From: Spiroplasma endosymbiont of Lasioglossum villosulum
GTDB lineage: Bacteria; Bacillota_I; Bacilli_A; Mycoplasmatales; VBWQ01
Direction: 5' to 3'
NCBI RefSeq assembly: GCF_964020195.1
Contig: NZ_OZ026539.1
Span: 438,299 to 502,298 of the forward strand
Length of the DNA stretch: 64,000 nt
The notes below the pieces were generated by a model. That model saw nothing but the letters and a program-made list of their open reading frames with translations. It was not told the DNA's origin and did no database searches. Shown here piece after piece: positions 11,046-24,059 of this stretch. Within the stretch, counting starts at the first letter, position 1. Each line of letters opens with the position of its first letter. The position numbers and the translations under genes were made by a program.

Positions 11046-12161
11046 TTAAATTCTTTTTATTGCACTATTAACAAAATCTTCATTTGGATCAAATTTAGTT
11101 TCGTTATTAATATTTCATAATTTTTCTTGCTCTGTTTTAGTAACTTTATTAGGCATTTGTATATCAAGAATAACATGTAAATCACCACGTTTACTACTAT
11201 TAGGGTAATAGAATCCTTGATTTTTTAAAGTAATTTTGTCACCGTATTGTAGTCCTAATGGTAATTTATGTTTAATTATTCCTTCAAAGGTAGGAATCAT
11301 AATAATATTTCCCAAAATAATATCTAAGTAAGATACTGGTAATTTAATATACATATCACTACCTTGACGATCTAAGAAAGCGTGTCGCTTAATATTAATA
11401 CCAACAAATAAATCGCCTTGAGTGCCACCATTATGACCAATTTTACCTTTACCTTTAATTCTAATTTGTTGACCATCAAAAATACTGCGAGGAATATCAA
11501 ATTCTAATTTTTGATTTTCAATATAATAGCGATGTCCTTTGCATTTTAAACATTTTTGACGAATAATTTTACCAAGTCCTTGACATTGGTTGCAAACACC
11601 TTGATGTCTAAACATACCTAATGGTGATTGTTGAACATATTCAAGAACTCCTTTACCTTTACATTTATCACATGTACTAATATCATTAGGAGTTCTAGCA
11701 CCAGTTTCTTTACAATCCTTACAAGCAACATCAATGTTAATACTAATGGTCATTTTTTTGCCAAAGAATACATCACGATAACTAATTTCAACTTTTGTTA
11801 GGATATTATCACCTGGTGTTTTACCATTATAGCGTTGTTGTTGTTGTCTTCTATTACCACCAAATAAGTCACCAAATAAGTCACCAAATGCTGAACTAAA
11901 GTCACCGAAACCACCGAAACCAGAAGAACTGCCAACTCCAGGCATATCATGACCAAATTGATCATATTTTGCTCTTTCATTAGTATCAGATAAAACTTGA
12001 TAAGCTTCGCTTATTTCTTTAAATCGAGCTTCATCACCACCACTTGGTGAATCAGGATGATATTTTTTTGCAAGCGTACGAAACGCTTTCTTAATTTCAT
12101 CTGGAGTAGCATTACGTGAAACTCCTAGAATTTCATAATAATCACGTTTTTTACTTGCCAT
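11046..12161 (-). CDS. dnaJ: Chaperone protein DnaJ
   Basis: 371 residues. The J domain (residues ~5-70) has the HPD motif (KKYHPDSPS) that stimulates DnaK ATPase. A Gly/Phe-rich linker follows, then four CxxCxGxG-type zinc repeats (CKDC, CDKC, CNQC, CLKC) and the C-terminal substrate-binding domain. The start is ATG 12161 with AGAGG eight bases before; a GTG at 12170 is in frame but sits inside the ribosome site. A TGA Trp codon near the end extends the protein past the apparent stop at 11115 to TAA 11046. It is the last gene of the hrcA-grpE-dnaK-dnaJ operon. Confidence 0.97.
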
Positions 12162-12181
12162 TTTGTCCACCTCTAATTATT

Positions 12182-14688
<2,507 letters not shown>

Positions 14689-14703
14689 TTTATCATCTCA
14701 TTT

Positions 14704-15717
14704 CTATTTAAAGTTTTTAATCAATGTTTGATTAATCCAATTTAGAATTTTGGTTAGTTTTTCATATTCTAAACGTTTTGGTCCAACAATTGCAATTTGT
14801 CCTTGTTCACCATCATGAACTTTAAAAGTAGTAGTAATCATTGCCATATCGTTATTTTCATTGCCCAGTTCTTCACCAATTTTAATTTCTAGTTGATTAT
14901 TATTTAATTCATCAAAATACATTCATGGTGATTGTGATTCAATGAATTTAATAATTGTTTTAACCTTATTAATATCATTAAATTCAGGATTTTCTAACAT
15001 ATATTGAACACCATGTGTTGTTGATAGTGGTCGTGAGAAATTAATTAAAGTGTTAACAAATCCTTGAATAATATATTCTGATTTTTGTACTTGTTGTTCA
15101 AGAATTGGTTTTAATAAATTTACTTTCTCACTAATTTCACTAATTTTAGTACCAATTAATCTGGTATTAAAAATATCAATAGCAATTGATAAATCGGTTA
15201 ATGATGTTTCTTGAATATTAAACATTTTGTTTTGAACATGACCATTACTAGTAATACAAATTGTTAAAGCATTATCATTACTAATCGGTATTAATTCAAT
15301 TTTCTTTAAAGTATCTTCATTAAGATTAGGACCAGTAACAATACTAATCAAATTAGTCATTTCACTTAAAATACTACTAGTTTTATTTAATACTTCGGTA
15401 ATTACTAAGTTACGGTTATTAAATACTTCTGCTATTTTTTTCTTCAAGATTTCTAGTTCTTGGTGTTCACCCATATTCATTAAATTATCAACATAATAGC
15501 GATAACCTTTTGTTGAAGGAATACGACCACTAGAACTATGTGCTTTTTCTAATAATCCTAATGTTTCTAATTCAACACATTCATTACGAATAGTAGCACT
15601 AGAAAAATTAATATTGTTATTATTTTCTAAAATAGTTTTGCTACCAATTGGTAATCCTGTTTTAATATATTTTTCAACAATGATTTTTAAAATTTGTGAT
15701 TGTCTGTTACTTAACAT
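14704..15717 (-). CDS. hrcA: Heat-inducible transcription repressor HrcA
   Basis: 337 residues once a TGA Trp codon (14923-14925) is read through. The N-terminal winged helix (LSNRQSQILKIIVEKYIKTG...PIGSKT) and the motif SSATIRNECVELE are typical of HrcA. The central and C-terminal GAF-like dimerisation parts follow, ending near GPKRLEY. HrcA binds CIRCE operators and is released at high temperature. A CIRCE element lies 16 bases before its start, so it represses itself together with grpE, dnaK and dnaJ. The clpB gene is upstream on the same strand. Confidence 0.97.
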
Positions 15718-15732
15718 TGTTCACCACCTTTT

Positions 15733-15759
15733 TTAGCATTCATTAACATTGAATGCCAA
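15733..15759 (-). promoter_or_regulatory. CIRCE operator ahead of hrcA
   Basis: TTAGCATTC-N9-GAATGCCAA keeps the 9-9-9 spacing of CIRCE (TTAGCACTC-N9-GAGTGCTAA). It lies between the hrcA promoter and the hrcA start, the usual position for HrcA repression. Confidence 0.9.
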
Positions 15760-15769
15760 TACTTATATA

Positions 15770-15797
15770 ATTATAACTGAGAGTGTAATAATATCAA
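15770..15797 (-). promoter_or_regulatory. Promoter of the hrcA-grpE-dnaK-dnaJ operon
   Basis: On the minus strand TTGATA, 16 bases, TATAAT. CIRCE begins about ten bases downstream of the -10 box and so would cover the transcription start. Confidence 0.75.
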
Positions 15798-15800
15798 GAC

Positions 15801-17942
15801 TTAATTGAATTTTATTTTTTTACTGAGAATAAACATATTATCTTTATTGATAGTAATTACCATTCGTTTGTGGGGTATTAGTTCTTCTTTAATAATAGCT
15901 TGTGCGATAATAGTTTCAATATAGTGTTGAATATAGCGTTTAATCGGTCGTGCGCCATATTCTTCATCATAAGCATCTTTTAGTATTTTATTAACTACTT
16001 CTGATTCATAAGATAATTGTAAATTTTTTTCTTGTCTTAATCGTAATAATAAAGTATCTAATTCTTTAATAATAATTTCTGTTATTACTTTTTTACTTAA
16101 TGGATTGAAGATAATAATTTCATCAATTCGATTAATAAATTCTGGTCGAAATGATTTTTTTAAGATATTTAATGCTTGTTCTTTGCTGTTATCTTTACCA
16201 CTTAATAGTTCTTGTGAACCAAGATTTGAAGTCATAATAATTATTGTGTTTTTAAAGTCAATTAAGAGACCGTGACTGTCTGTAATTCTACCTTCATCAA
16301 GAATTTGTAATAAAATATTTAATACTTCAGGATGGGCTTTTTCGATTTCATCAAAAAGAATGATACTGTAAGGATTTCTTCTTACTTTTTCGGTTAATTG
16401 TCCACCATTTTCATAACCAACATAGCCAGGAGGTGAACCTAGTAATTTGCTAACTGCGTGTTTTTCCATAAATTCTGACATATCAATACGAACCATATTT
16501 TTTTCGCTATCAAATAAAATATCAGCTAAGGTTCTGGCAACTTCAGTTTTTCCAACACCGGTTGGACCCAAGAAAATAAATGAACCAATTGGACGATTGG
16601 GACCTTTAATACCAGCACGAGCTCTAATTAAAGCATCACTTACCAACTGTAGGGCATTACTTTGACCTTTAATTCTTGTATTTAAAGTTAAGGGTAATTT
16701 TATTAATTTTTCTTTTTCGGTTGCTAATAAACGAGTAACAGGAATGCCGGTTCATTTTGCAACAACTTTTGCAATATCTTCACTAGTAACATCTTCGCGT
16801 AGTAAAGGATTATCTTTTTTTATATTTTCACTATCTTTAAGTTCTTTTTCTAAGTTGGGAATAATACTATATTGTAGTTCACCAGCTTTTGTAAAATTAC
16901 CTGATAATTGATACAATTCTAGTTCTGATTTAGCATTTTCTAATTTATTTTTTAAACTAGTAATATGGTCTAATGCTGACTTTTCTTTGATTCATTTATC
17001 TTCTAATTGTTGTAAAGTATTTTTTTTAGTTTTTAATTGTTTATCGACTTCAATTAGTCTTGTTTGCGAGTTTTCATCTTTTTCTTTGCTTAAGGCTGCT
17101 TGTTCAATTTTTAATTGTAAGACTTTTCTTCTTATATCATCTAAATCACTAGGAACCGAAGCAATTTCAGTTTTAATACTAGCACAAGCTTCATCAATTA
17201 AGTCAATTGCTTTATCAGGTAAGTAACGATCATTAATATATTTATTAGATAGATAAACAGCTTCTCGTAATGCACTATCATGAATTTTTACACCATGATA
17301 AGCTTCAAAACGTTCTTTTAAACCACGTAAGATAGCAGTTGTATCTTCTGTTGTTGGTTCTTTAATAATCATCTTACGAAATCTTCGTTCAAGGGCTGCA
17401 TCTTTTTCAATGTATTGACGATATTCGTCAAGCGTTGTGGCACCAATACAACGTAGCTCACCACGCGCTAACATTGGTTTTAGTAAATTAGAAGCATCCA
17501 TTGAACCTTGTGTTCTACCAGCACCAACAATTAAATGTAGTTCATCAATAAATAAAATAATTTTTCCATTAGAATTTTTAATTTGGTTAATAATCGCTTT
17601 TAATCGTTCTTCAAACTCACCTTGGAATTTAGCGCCAGCAATTAGTGCTCCCATATCTAGTTCATAAATAATTTTATCTTTTAAGTTACTAGGAACATCA
17701 CCACGAACAATACGTTGGGCTAAACCTTCAATAATAGCAGTTTTACCAATACCAGGTAAACCGATTAAGACGGGGTTGTTTTTAGTTTTTCGTGAGAGTA
17801 TTTCTTCTACTTTACGAATATCTTCATCACGTCCAATAATAGGATCCATTTTTCCTGTTTTAGCTTGTACAATTAGATTACGAGCGAATTTATCAAGAAT
17901 TTTAGGATCATTACTATAGTTAGGGATTTCATTTAATTGCAT
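15801..17942 (-). CDS. clpB: ATP-dependent chaperone ClpB
   Basis: 713 residues with two TGA Trp codons in the middle. It begins directly at the first AAA+ module ([13 protein letters not shown]), so the N-terminal substrate domain of longer ClpB is missing, as is usual in mollicutes. NBD1 has Walker [10 protein letters not shown] and Walker [10 protein letters not shown] coiled-coil middle domain follows (residues ~300-430), then NBD2 with [11 protein letters not shown] and [14 protein letters not shown]. The absence of a ClpP-binding loop suits a disaggregase that works with DnaK. The start ATG 17942 follows AGAGGAG. Two CIRCE-type elements upstream point to HrcA control. Confidence 0.96.
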
Positions 17943-17958
17943 AATGTCACTCCTCTTT

Positions 17959-17985
17959 TTAGCAGTATAATTACTTGATTGCTAA
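17959..17985 (-). promoter_or_regulatory. CIRCE element ahead of clpB (proximal)
   Basis: TTAGCAGTA-N9-GATTGCTAA, with exact 9-9-9 spacing and the conserved TTAGCA…TGCTAA ends, 16 bases before the clpB start. Confidence 0.8.
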
Positions 17986-17995
17986 TCATATTAAT

Positions 17996-18024
17996 ATACT
18001 AACAAATAAAATTAGCAGTTTCAA
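17996..18024 (-). promoter_or_regulatory. Probable clpB promoter
   Basis: On the minus strand TTGAAA (18019-18024), 17 bases, TAGTAT (17996-18001). The -35 box lies inside the distal CIRCE-like element and the proximal one is just downstream of the -10. The boxes match only moderately. Confidence 0.5.
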
Positions 18025-18038
18025 GTAGTAACTGCTAA
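18012..18038 (-). promoter_or_regulatory. Second CIRCE-type element ahead of clpB (distal)
   Basis: TTAGCAGTT-N9-AACTGCTAA is a perfect inverted repeat with CIRCE's 9-9-9 spacing. The pairing continues outward to a 15-bp stem (18006-18044). Its start is 53 bases from that of the proximal element, about five helical turns. It could also act as a hairpin terminator. Confidence 0.6.
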
Positions 18039-18269
18039 TTTTATATTTAATTGACTTAGGGATAAGTATTTTCAATTAAAGAAACTTAATATAATATTAA
18101 TATTTGTGATAGATCTTGTAGGTATTTTAGATCTTAAATATATATTTCTCATGTAAATAATATATATCATATTTTTAAAAGAATTGATATACTAATTACA
18201 TAATTGCTAGATAAAAATAAATAATAGTAATTTAATAACTTTTAAATATTAAATTTATAAGGAAATATT

Positions 18270-19725
18270 ATGAAACAATTTAAACAAAAATTAATTTTAT
18301 TACTTAGTGCTAGCAGTTTATTAGTAACCTCAGTATTAAGTATTAGTTTTAATAATAAAAATCATCAAACTAGTAATAGTAAAGTTAGCGGCTTTCATAT
18401 TACTGTTAAGTCATCAAATCGTAACTTAGTTAATAGTATTTAAATCTTGAAATAATGATTCACAATATTTATATAATAATGTTAAAAATACACCATTAAA
18501 TGTTAATTTTGATAGTTATGATCAAATTATTAATAATGATTGAACACATAGTAATATTGAAACCAATGATATTATTAATGATCAAGGTTATAGTCAATTA
18601 AAAAATATTATTAATGATAATAGTAGTTATTTTAAAAATGCAGAAGGTTTTCTTACTGCAGGTGTTTTTGGTCATACTTTTAATGAAAAAAGTAATAATT
18701 TAATTTTACAATATCATCAAACAATTAAAGAAAGTATTGATGCAGGACTTTTTGCAACAATATATGAAGCAAGTGACATTAATACTTTAATGGAAGTTCC
18801 ATATAATTTACAACCAACTACTAATTTTCAAAAATCTAATTTTGAAACGCGTGCTAAAATATTTCCAATTGGACCATTTGCAAATACTAAGGATAGTTTT
18901 AGTAATGAAATGTTTGTTTTTTATGTGCATCCTCCTTTTAAAAAATCAGGATTAGAAATTTCTATTAATAATGAAAACAGAGAAATAAAAAAAATGTTAA
19001 AACTAATAGTAATAAAACTTTTGACTATGCTATTTTAAACCAAGATTATAGTAAAAATAAGCCCACTATTATAATGTTAAATGAAATGATAGTGATGGTA
19101 GTACTGTTTTAAGACAAGAAACACTTACTATTAATAGTTCTATGCCAGACATTCAAGTTATTAATGAAAAAGAAGATAAATCTTCATTAATTCATCAATA
19201 TTTTATTAATGATGAAAAAAATAGTAATTTACAAATGATTGCTTTTAGTCAAATTAAATCAGAAGTTGTTATTACTGCTAATGTTAGTGAAGATAAATGA
19301 ACATATCAGCGTGTTGATGATAATCTTGTTCCGCAAGAAGAAAAGGTAACACCTATTTCAAATCAACCATTAAAAACATATCAATCTGAAGATCATACTA
19401 TTTATTTATTACAAAGAATAGTAAATGATAAAGTTGATAATTCTTCAAGACAATATTTAAATATTTATAATATTAATCCTTTATCAACTAAGTTTTCTGG
19501 TTTTACTAATTTTGCTAATAGTCAATCTGGTATTGAATTTAATCAGTATTTACAAGAAGCTACTAATATAAAAATAACCCTTTTGCTTTAGCAGAAATAA
19601 AACCAAAGACAACAACTTTAATTAATAATTGAAATATTATAATTATTGGTAGTACTTTTTTATTAGTTATTATTGCTATTCCAGTAGTTATAGCAATATT
19701 AAGAAGAATAAAAATTAAAAAGTAA
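18270..19725 (+). pseudogene. Decayed surface protein with leader and C-terminal membrane anchor
   Basis: A leader (MKQFKQKLILLLSASSLLVT) starts at ATG 18270 after AAGGAAAT, but TAA at 18441 ends the frame. Coding sense resumes in another frame (NNDSQYLYNNVKN…) to TAA 19038, changes again near 19000-19090, and again near 19580. The last part ends with a transmembrane helix (IIIIGSTFLLVIIAIPVV) and a basic tail. Joined, it would give about 480 residues: signal peptide, large Asn/Ser-rich extracellular domain, membrane anchor. At least four frame changes make this a true pseudogene. I cannot name the family. Confidence 0.75.
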
Positions 19726-19852
19726 GTGGTTAATTGAAGTAAGCCTAGTCATTATAGATATAGTTTATTAAATTTTAATCATATAGATAGTATAAAAATT
19801 TATGTAATATTGATAAAAATAATTAAATTTTCGATACTAAATATAGAAAATA

Positions 19853-19930
19853 TGATATTATTTTTTTAAAACTTAATATAAGTTTTAAATTCATTACTTA
19901 TTCAAAAGTAAATGAGTTTTTTTATTTTTT
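19853..19930 (+). repeat. Conserved leader/hairpin repeat, copy A
   Basis: Starting at TGATATTA, this stretch is nearly identical to the reverse complement of 23078-23150. It contains a hairpin (TCATTACTT…AAGTAAATGA) followed by Ts. In both places it directly precedes a gene for a glycine-rich hydrophobic protein. The hairpin looks like a terminator or attenuator. Confidence 0.65.
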
Positions 19931-19950
19931 TAAAAAAGGAGAAGTTAATA

Positions 19951-20490
19951 ATGACTTGATTAGAAGTAGAAAAGGCAATTGCAGATTTAGATGAAAGACA
20001 AAAAGATGAAACTAATTTTATATTAGTTGATAGTAATTATCATCCAGAAATGACTAAGAAAAAATACAAATACTGAAAAAAATTTAAAACAAAACATTCA
20101 ACAGCAGCAAAAACATTAAAAATTATTTCTGCATCTACTAAAGAACTTGTTAAGGGGGGTTATGAAGGTATTCCTGAAGGTGCTGTTAGAGGTACTATTA
20201 TTGGTGCTGGTGCTATTTTGGTTACATCTTTTTTTGTATCTCCACCTGCTGGTATTATTGTTGCAGGAACTGCTGTTGCTGGTGGTGTTACTTATGCAGT
20301 TGTTAAAGGTAGTCATGTAGCTATTATAAAAGGAAAAGCAGCAGCAAAAAAATTTGATGAAAAGAAAAAAGTACAAAAACAAGATTTAGAAGAAGCACAA
20401 AAACACGCAATAAATTTTAATACGATTTACAAAATAAAACAAAAATTAAATCAAAAAAATCAATTAATTTATAGGATAGGTAATTTTTAA
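19951..20490 (+). CDS. Glycine-rich hydrophobic-hairpin protein
   Basis: 179 residues with TGA as Trp; start ATG 19951 after AAAAAAGGAG. A charged N-terminus is followed by a glycine-zipper-like hydrophobic hairpin (residues ~67-115: GAVRGTIIGAGAILV, then PPAGIIVAGTAVAGGV) and a Lys/Gln-rich tail. The layout resembles membrane-inserting glycine-zipper proteins, but no family is recognised. A G6 tract (20154-20159) lies inside the coding region, unusual at this base composition; a slip there would switch the gene off. The protein at 22546-23054 shares the same upstream repeat and a similar Gly-rich core. Confidence 0.7.
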
Positions 20491-20630
20491 TTTCATTAAA
20501 TTGTGGAAAACTATTTTTATTTTAAATTTTTGTATTAAAATAAGTGTTATTTAATAAATATAAATGTTATTTAATTATTGATAAAAGCATGTTAAAATTG
20601 TAAAGAATTATATTATAGAAGAGGATAAGT

Positions 20631-21086
20631 ATGGAAAATAAAAACCAAGAAGTTAATTTTGAAAATAATAGTGAAAATACATTTCCAAGAACTAAGTTTT
20701 TTCTAAGTGTTGGTTATTTAATAATACAAGTATTAATTCCAGGAATTTTTCTTTTTTTTACTACTAGTACTGATTTTACTTTTACTTTTAAATTGCCTTT
20801 TTGAATAATGGTACTTTCTAGTTTAAGTTTAATTATATTTACTTTTATTATAACCTTTATTACATATAAGTTAAAATTACATCAATTAGATCAATTTACA
20901 TATAGTATTCCATTTGCTTTTGTTTTATCATTATTTTATTTGTCAGGATACTTTTTAACTCCTCAACAAATTTTAATACGTTTTATTATTTCAATCGCTG
21001 GTGCTGTTATTGGTATTTTTTTAACGAGTATTATTTTATTATTAGTATTAAGAAAAAAAACAAAAAAATCATATATTAAGATATAA
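20631..21086 (+). CDS. Four-helix membrane protein
   Basis: 151 residues. A short acidic cytoplasmic N-terminus precedes four transmembrane helices (residues ~25-45, 55-75, 90-107, 114-137) and a Lys-rich end (LRKKTKKSYIKI). The start ATG 20631 follows AGAGGA. It is followed by a strong hairpin. It looks like one of the short membrane proteins common in spiroplasmas; function unknown. Confidence 0.75.
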
Positions 21087-21118
21087 TAAGTGATATAAAT
21101 CTAAAAAAATAAAACGAA

Positions 21119-21152
21119 AAGAAGGTGCGTAATATATGTTACGCACCTTCTT
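21119..21152. terminator. Bidirectional terminator hairpin
   Basis: A perfect 14-bp stem AAGAAGGTGCGTAA / TTACGCACCTTCTT with a six-base loop, between two convergent genes. It is much more GC-rich than its surroundings. Confidence 0.85.
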
Positions 21153-21183
21153 AAGTATGTGTTTTTTATTTACTATATAAAAA

Positions 21184-22396
21184 TTATTCAATATCTAATT
21201 CTCATACATTTGTAATCGTTCCAGCAAATAGTTTTTTGTCAACTATTAATGATGAATATACTGAAGCATTTAATTCATATTTGTTTTTTACTTGACTAAA
21301 ACTTGAATCAAGTTCATAAACATTATTATTATCAGTTGTAGCATATATTTTGTTATTTAAATCTTCTATTGATAAAGAAAAAATTTTACCATCTTTCAAA
21401 TTAATTTTTTCTGTTATTTCATTTTTGATTAAATCATACTGATAAATTTTGTCTTCTGTTGCTAATATTAATTCGGTATCAGATAGTGCTTTAATATCAA
21501 AAATAATATTATTTTTATTTTTAAAATCATATTTTAATTTATGGGTTTTAGTTTCTAAATCAATTTCTCAAATATTTCCGTTTTCTGTTGCAGCAAATAT
21601 TATACTATCTGAGATTTGAAGAAATTTATTTATTTTTCCATCATTTAATTCATATTTATTAGAAATTTGACCTTCACCTATGATAATTGTTAGATTAGTA
21701 GTTAAATTTTTAAATGAATCATAATTATAATTAATTTTTGCATTAATAGAACCACTAACTGTGAAGTCTTCATCTTTTAAATCAATTTCTTTATTATTAG
21801 TAATTTTGTTTAATGAAAATAAATTATTTTTAAAAGAATTTTTAATTTCAGAAATTAATGAATTTTTAATAAATTCAGCATTAATTGAATCATTTAATTC
21901 CATTACTGAACTTTGAAAATTAACTTTTTTTGTATATTTTGTTTCATTAATAGCATCAACAATTTGTTTATCTGAATATTTTACACTGATTTTTAAATCA
22001 ACAAATTGATTTTTAATTTTTCCATAATTATAATTAATTTTTGCATTAATAAGTCCTATTTTTTTAAAGTCATTATTATTAATTTCTTCATTTTTTTCAT
22101 TTATAATTTTATTTAATGAAAATAAATTATTATTAAAATTTTTTTGATTAATTTCATCTAATGAATTTTTAATAAAGTCTGAACTAATGTTTGTTTTTAA
22201 TTCATCTATAGTACTATTAATTATAATATTATCAAGTGAATAATTAGTTTGATTAATTGCATTTACTATTTTTTGATCATTATTTTTTTTGTTTTTCTTT
22301 TATTGCACATGATGCAATACTTAAAGACATTGGTAATACAACAGTTAATACACCAACTGTTGCTAGCATTTTTTTGTAACTTAATTTTCTTTTCAT
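21184..22396 (-). pseudogene. Two-repeat propeller-like lipoprotein, frameshifted at A8 after the lipobox
   Basis: ATG 22396 begins a lipoprotein signal peptide ending in the lipobox SLSIASC. Eight residues later an A8 run (22283-22290 on this strand) leads to TAA. With one A fewer, the frame continues for about 360 residues to TAA 21184. That part has two tandem ~100-residue repeats (each with FIKNSL…NNLFSLNKI…INAKINYNY) and a C-terminal part of short beta repeats like propeller blades (NIWEIDLETKTHKL, NNVYELDSS, NVWELDIE). The break lies exactly between the lipid anchor and the mature protein, where slippage would switch surface display on and off. It could also be a simple inactivating mutation. 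Confidence 0.75.
22283..22290 (-). repeat. A8 homopolymer in the lipoprotein gene (possible phase switch)
   Basis: Eight As on the coding strand just after the lipobox; seven would restore the reading frame. Confidence 0.5.
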
Positions 22397-22545
22397 ATTT
22401 CACCACTCCAAAGTGTTATTATATTGTTTTTTTGTTTGAATTTCAATACTTAAAAAGGAATGAGTTAAATTGAATATCAATTTTATTTTCATTCCTAAAT
22501 AATTTTTTAATATTTTAATTTACTATTGATCAGTTTACATTAGTT

Positions 22546-23054
22546 TTAATTTATATTGATTTGTTGAAGATTTTTTTGTGAATTTAGTGAATTTGCTTCT
22601 TTTTTTATTGAAGAAAAATCTTGAATCTTATTTACTTTTTTATTAATTTTATATCCTTGTTTCAATATTTGATATTCTGGTCTAGATTTTACATAACTAC
22701 TGCCTTTATCAACAATATATTTACCACCTTTAGCAATTACAATACCACCAGCAGTTGCTTCTAATGTATTCATTAATGATGCTTCTGGATTTAATACTGC
22801 ATTTAATACACCACCACCATCACCACAAATTAATGATGTTCCAACTTTAGTTTTATTTTTATCTTTATTTTTTACAGCTTTTTTAATTTGATAACCTGCT
22901 ATTCCTCCGGCTGCAGCACCAATCGCAATGTTGGTAACAGGCACTGGATTGTTCATGAAAGACCGTCAATTGCTCCTAATCCAGCTCCTAATCTAGCACC
23001 AAACAACGGTAAATAATCAATTGTTTCATTAATGATATTTTTATCTTTAGTCAT
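22546..23054 (-). pseudogene. Glycine-rich protein, frameshifted
   Basis: ATG 23054 after AGGAAGATAAAAAGAG starts MTKDKNIINETIDYLPLFGA…GLGAIDGLS. The sense then moves to another frame near 22957 (…NNPVPVTNIAIGAAAGGIAG), which runs to 22546. The joined length of 509 bases is one short of a whole number of codons, so a single base is missing. The core is Gly/Ala-rich like that of 19951-20490, followed by Lys-rich helices. The shorter frame from ATG 22956 alone (136 residues) could be annotated as a gene, but it lacks a convincing ribosome site. Confidence 0.6.
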
Positions 23055-23077
23055 CTCTTTTTATCTTCCTTTCTAAA

Positions 23078-23150
23078 AATAAAAAAACTCATTTACTTTT
23101 TAACAAGTAATGAATTAAAAACTTATATTAAGTTTAGAAAAATAATATCA
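23078..23150 (-). repeat. Conserved leader/hairpin repeat, copy B
   Basis: Inverted copy of 19853-19930, here upstream of the minus-strand glycine-rich gene. It contains the same TCATTACTT…AAGTAAATGA hairpin and T-run. The rest of 23151-23300 is AT-rich sequence without a visible gene. Confidence 0.65.
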
Positions 23151-23308
23151 TAATTCTAATAATAATTATAAAAAAATATTAATTACATAATTTAGTGTAG
23201 ATATAATTATAGTTACATTAAATATTAAATATTAAAGATATATTTTTTTATTTTTCTTTTTTAGTAATTTTTATATTTAAATTATGTGTATAATTACTAA
23301 ATTTTGTA

Positions 23309-23336
23309 TTGCTTTTAATAAAAAATACTTTATAAT
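23309..23336 (+). promoter_or_regulatory. Promoter of rplU-prp-rpmA
   Basis: TTGCTT (23309-23314), 16 bases, TATAAT (23331-23336). Transcription would begin at about 23343, the 5' edge of the L21 leader. Confidence 0.65.
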
Positions 23337-23342
23337 ATTTAA

Positions 23343-23425
23343 GACTGTTTATGCAGTTTCAACCGCTCTACTTTAGGTTAACAAGTGATTTATTCCACCT
23401 ATAAGGCGAGTCTAAACTGGAGGTA
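23343..23425 (+). promoter_or_regulatory. Ribosomal protein L21 leader RNA
   Basis: The segment TTTATGCAGTTTCAACCGCT…TTCCACC…GGCGAGTCTAAACTGGAGG directly before rplU has the placement and core of the Firmicutes L21 leader. ACTG near its start (23343) can pair with the end. It probably lets L21 control its own operon. Confidence 0.7.
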
Positions 23426-23434
23426 ATAAGAAAA

Positions 23435-24040
23435 ATGTTTGTAGTTATTCAAACAGGAGGAAAACAAATTAACGTTTCCTATGGTCAAGAGATTTTTGTT
23501 GAAAAACTTGTTGGCAAAGCTAAAGATAAGATTATTTTTGACAAAATATTGATGATTGATCAACAATTCGGTAAACCTTTCCTAAAAGGTGCTGAAGTTC
23601 ATGGTGAGATTATTAAACAAGATAAATCAAAAAAGATTCGAGTGTTTAAATATAAACCTAAGAAAAATTCAAAAACAATGTATGGACACCGTCAGCCATA
23701 TACAAAGGTATTAATTACTGATATCTTACTTGGTGGTAAAAGTCTTGTTGATAAGAAGACTGAACAATCAAAACCAGTAATTAAAGATGAAGTAAAAAAA
23801 GAAGTAATTTCTGAAGTAGTAACTCCTATTATTAAAGAGCCAAAATCAGTAGTTAGTAAAGTAAAAAAAGAACTTACAAAAGAAAAACTTGTTAAAACTA
23901 AATCAGTTGTTAAGGATAATATTACAGAACCAGATAACACTAAAACTGTTGTTAGTGAAGGTAATTTAAAAACTATTTTTGATCATAAAAATATGACTGT
24001 TAAAGTTGTTAAAGAAGATGATGAAAATAATAAAAAATAA
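23435..24040 (+). CDS. rplU: 50S ribosomal protein L21 with long C-terminal extension
   Basis: 201 residues. The first ~105 are a normal L21 (MFVVIQTGGKQINVSYGQ… and KYKPKKNSKTMYGHRQPYT). The rest is a Lys/Val/Glu-rich tail with no recognised domain, doubling the usual length; such extensions occur in other mollicute ribosomal proteins. The start ATG 23435 follows GGAGG. First gene of rplU-prp-rpmA. Confidence 0.97.
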   Translation: MFVVIQTGGKQINVSYGQEIFVEKLVGKAKDKIIFDKILMIDQQFGKPFLKGAEVHGEIIKQDKSKKIRVFKYKPKKNSKTMYGHRQPYTKVLITDILLGGKSLVDKKTEQSKPVIKDEVKKEVISEVVTPIIKEPKSVVSKVKKELTKEKLVKTKSVVKDNITEPDNTKTVVSEGNLKTIFDHKNMTVKVVKEDDENNKK

Positions 24041-24059
24041 TTTAAGGTAATATTAAATT

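Noticed and set aside
23340-23425. Possible tRNA gene
   Set aside because: No cloverleaf or T-loop consensus; position and core fit the L21 leader instead.
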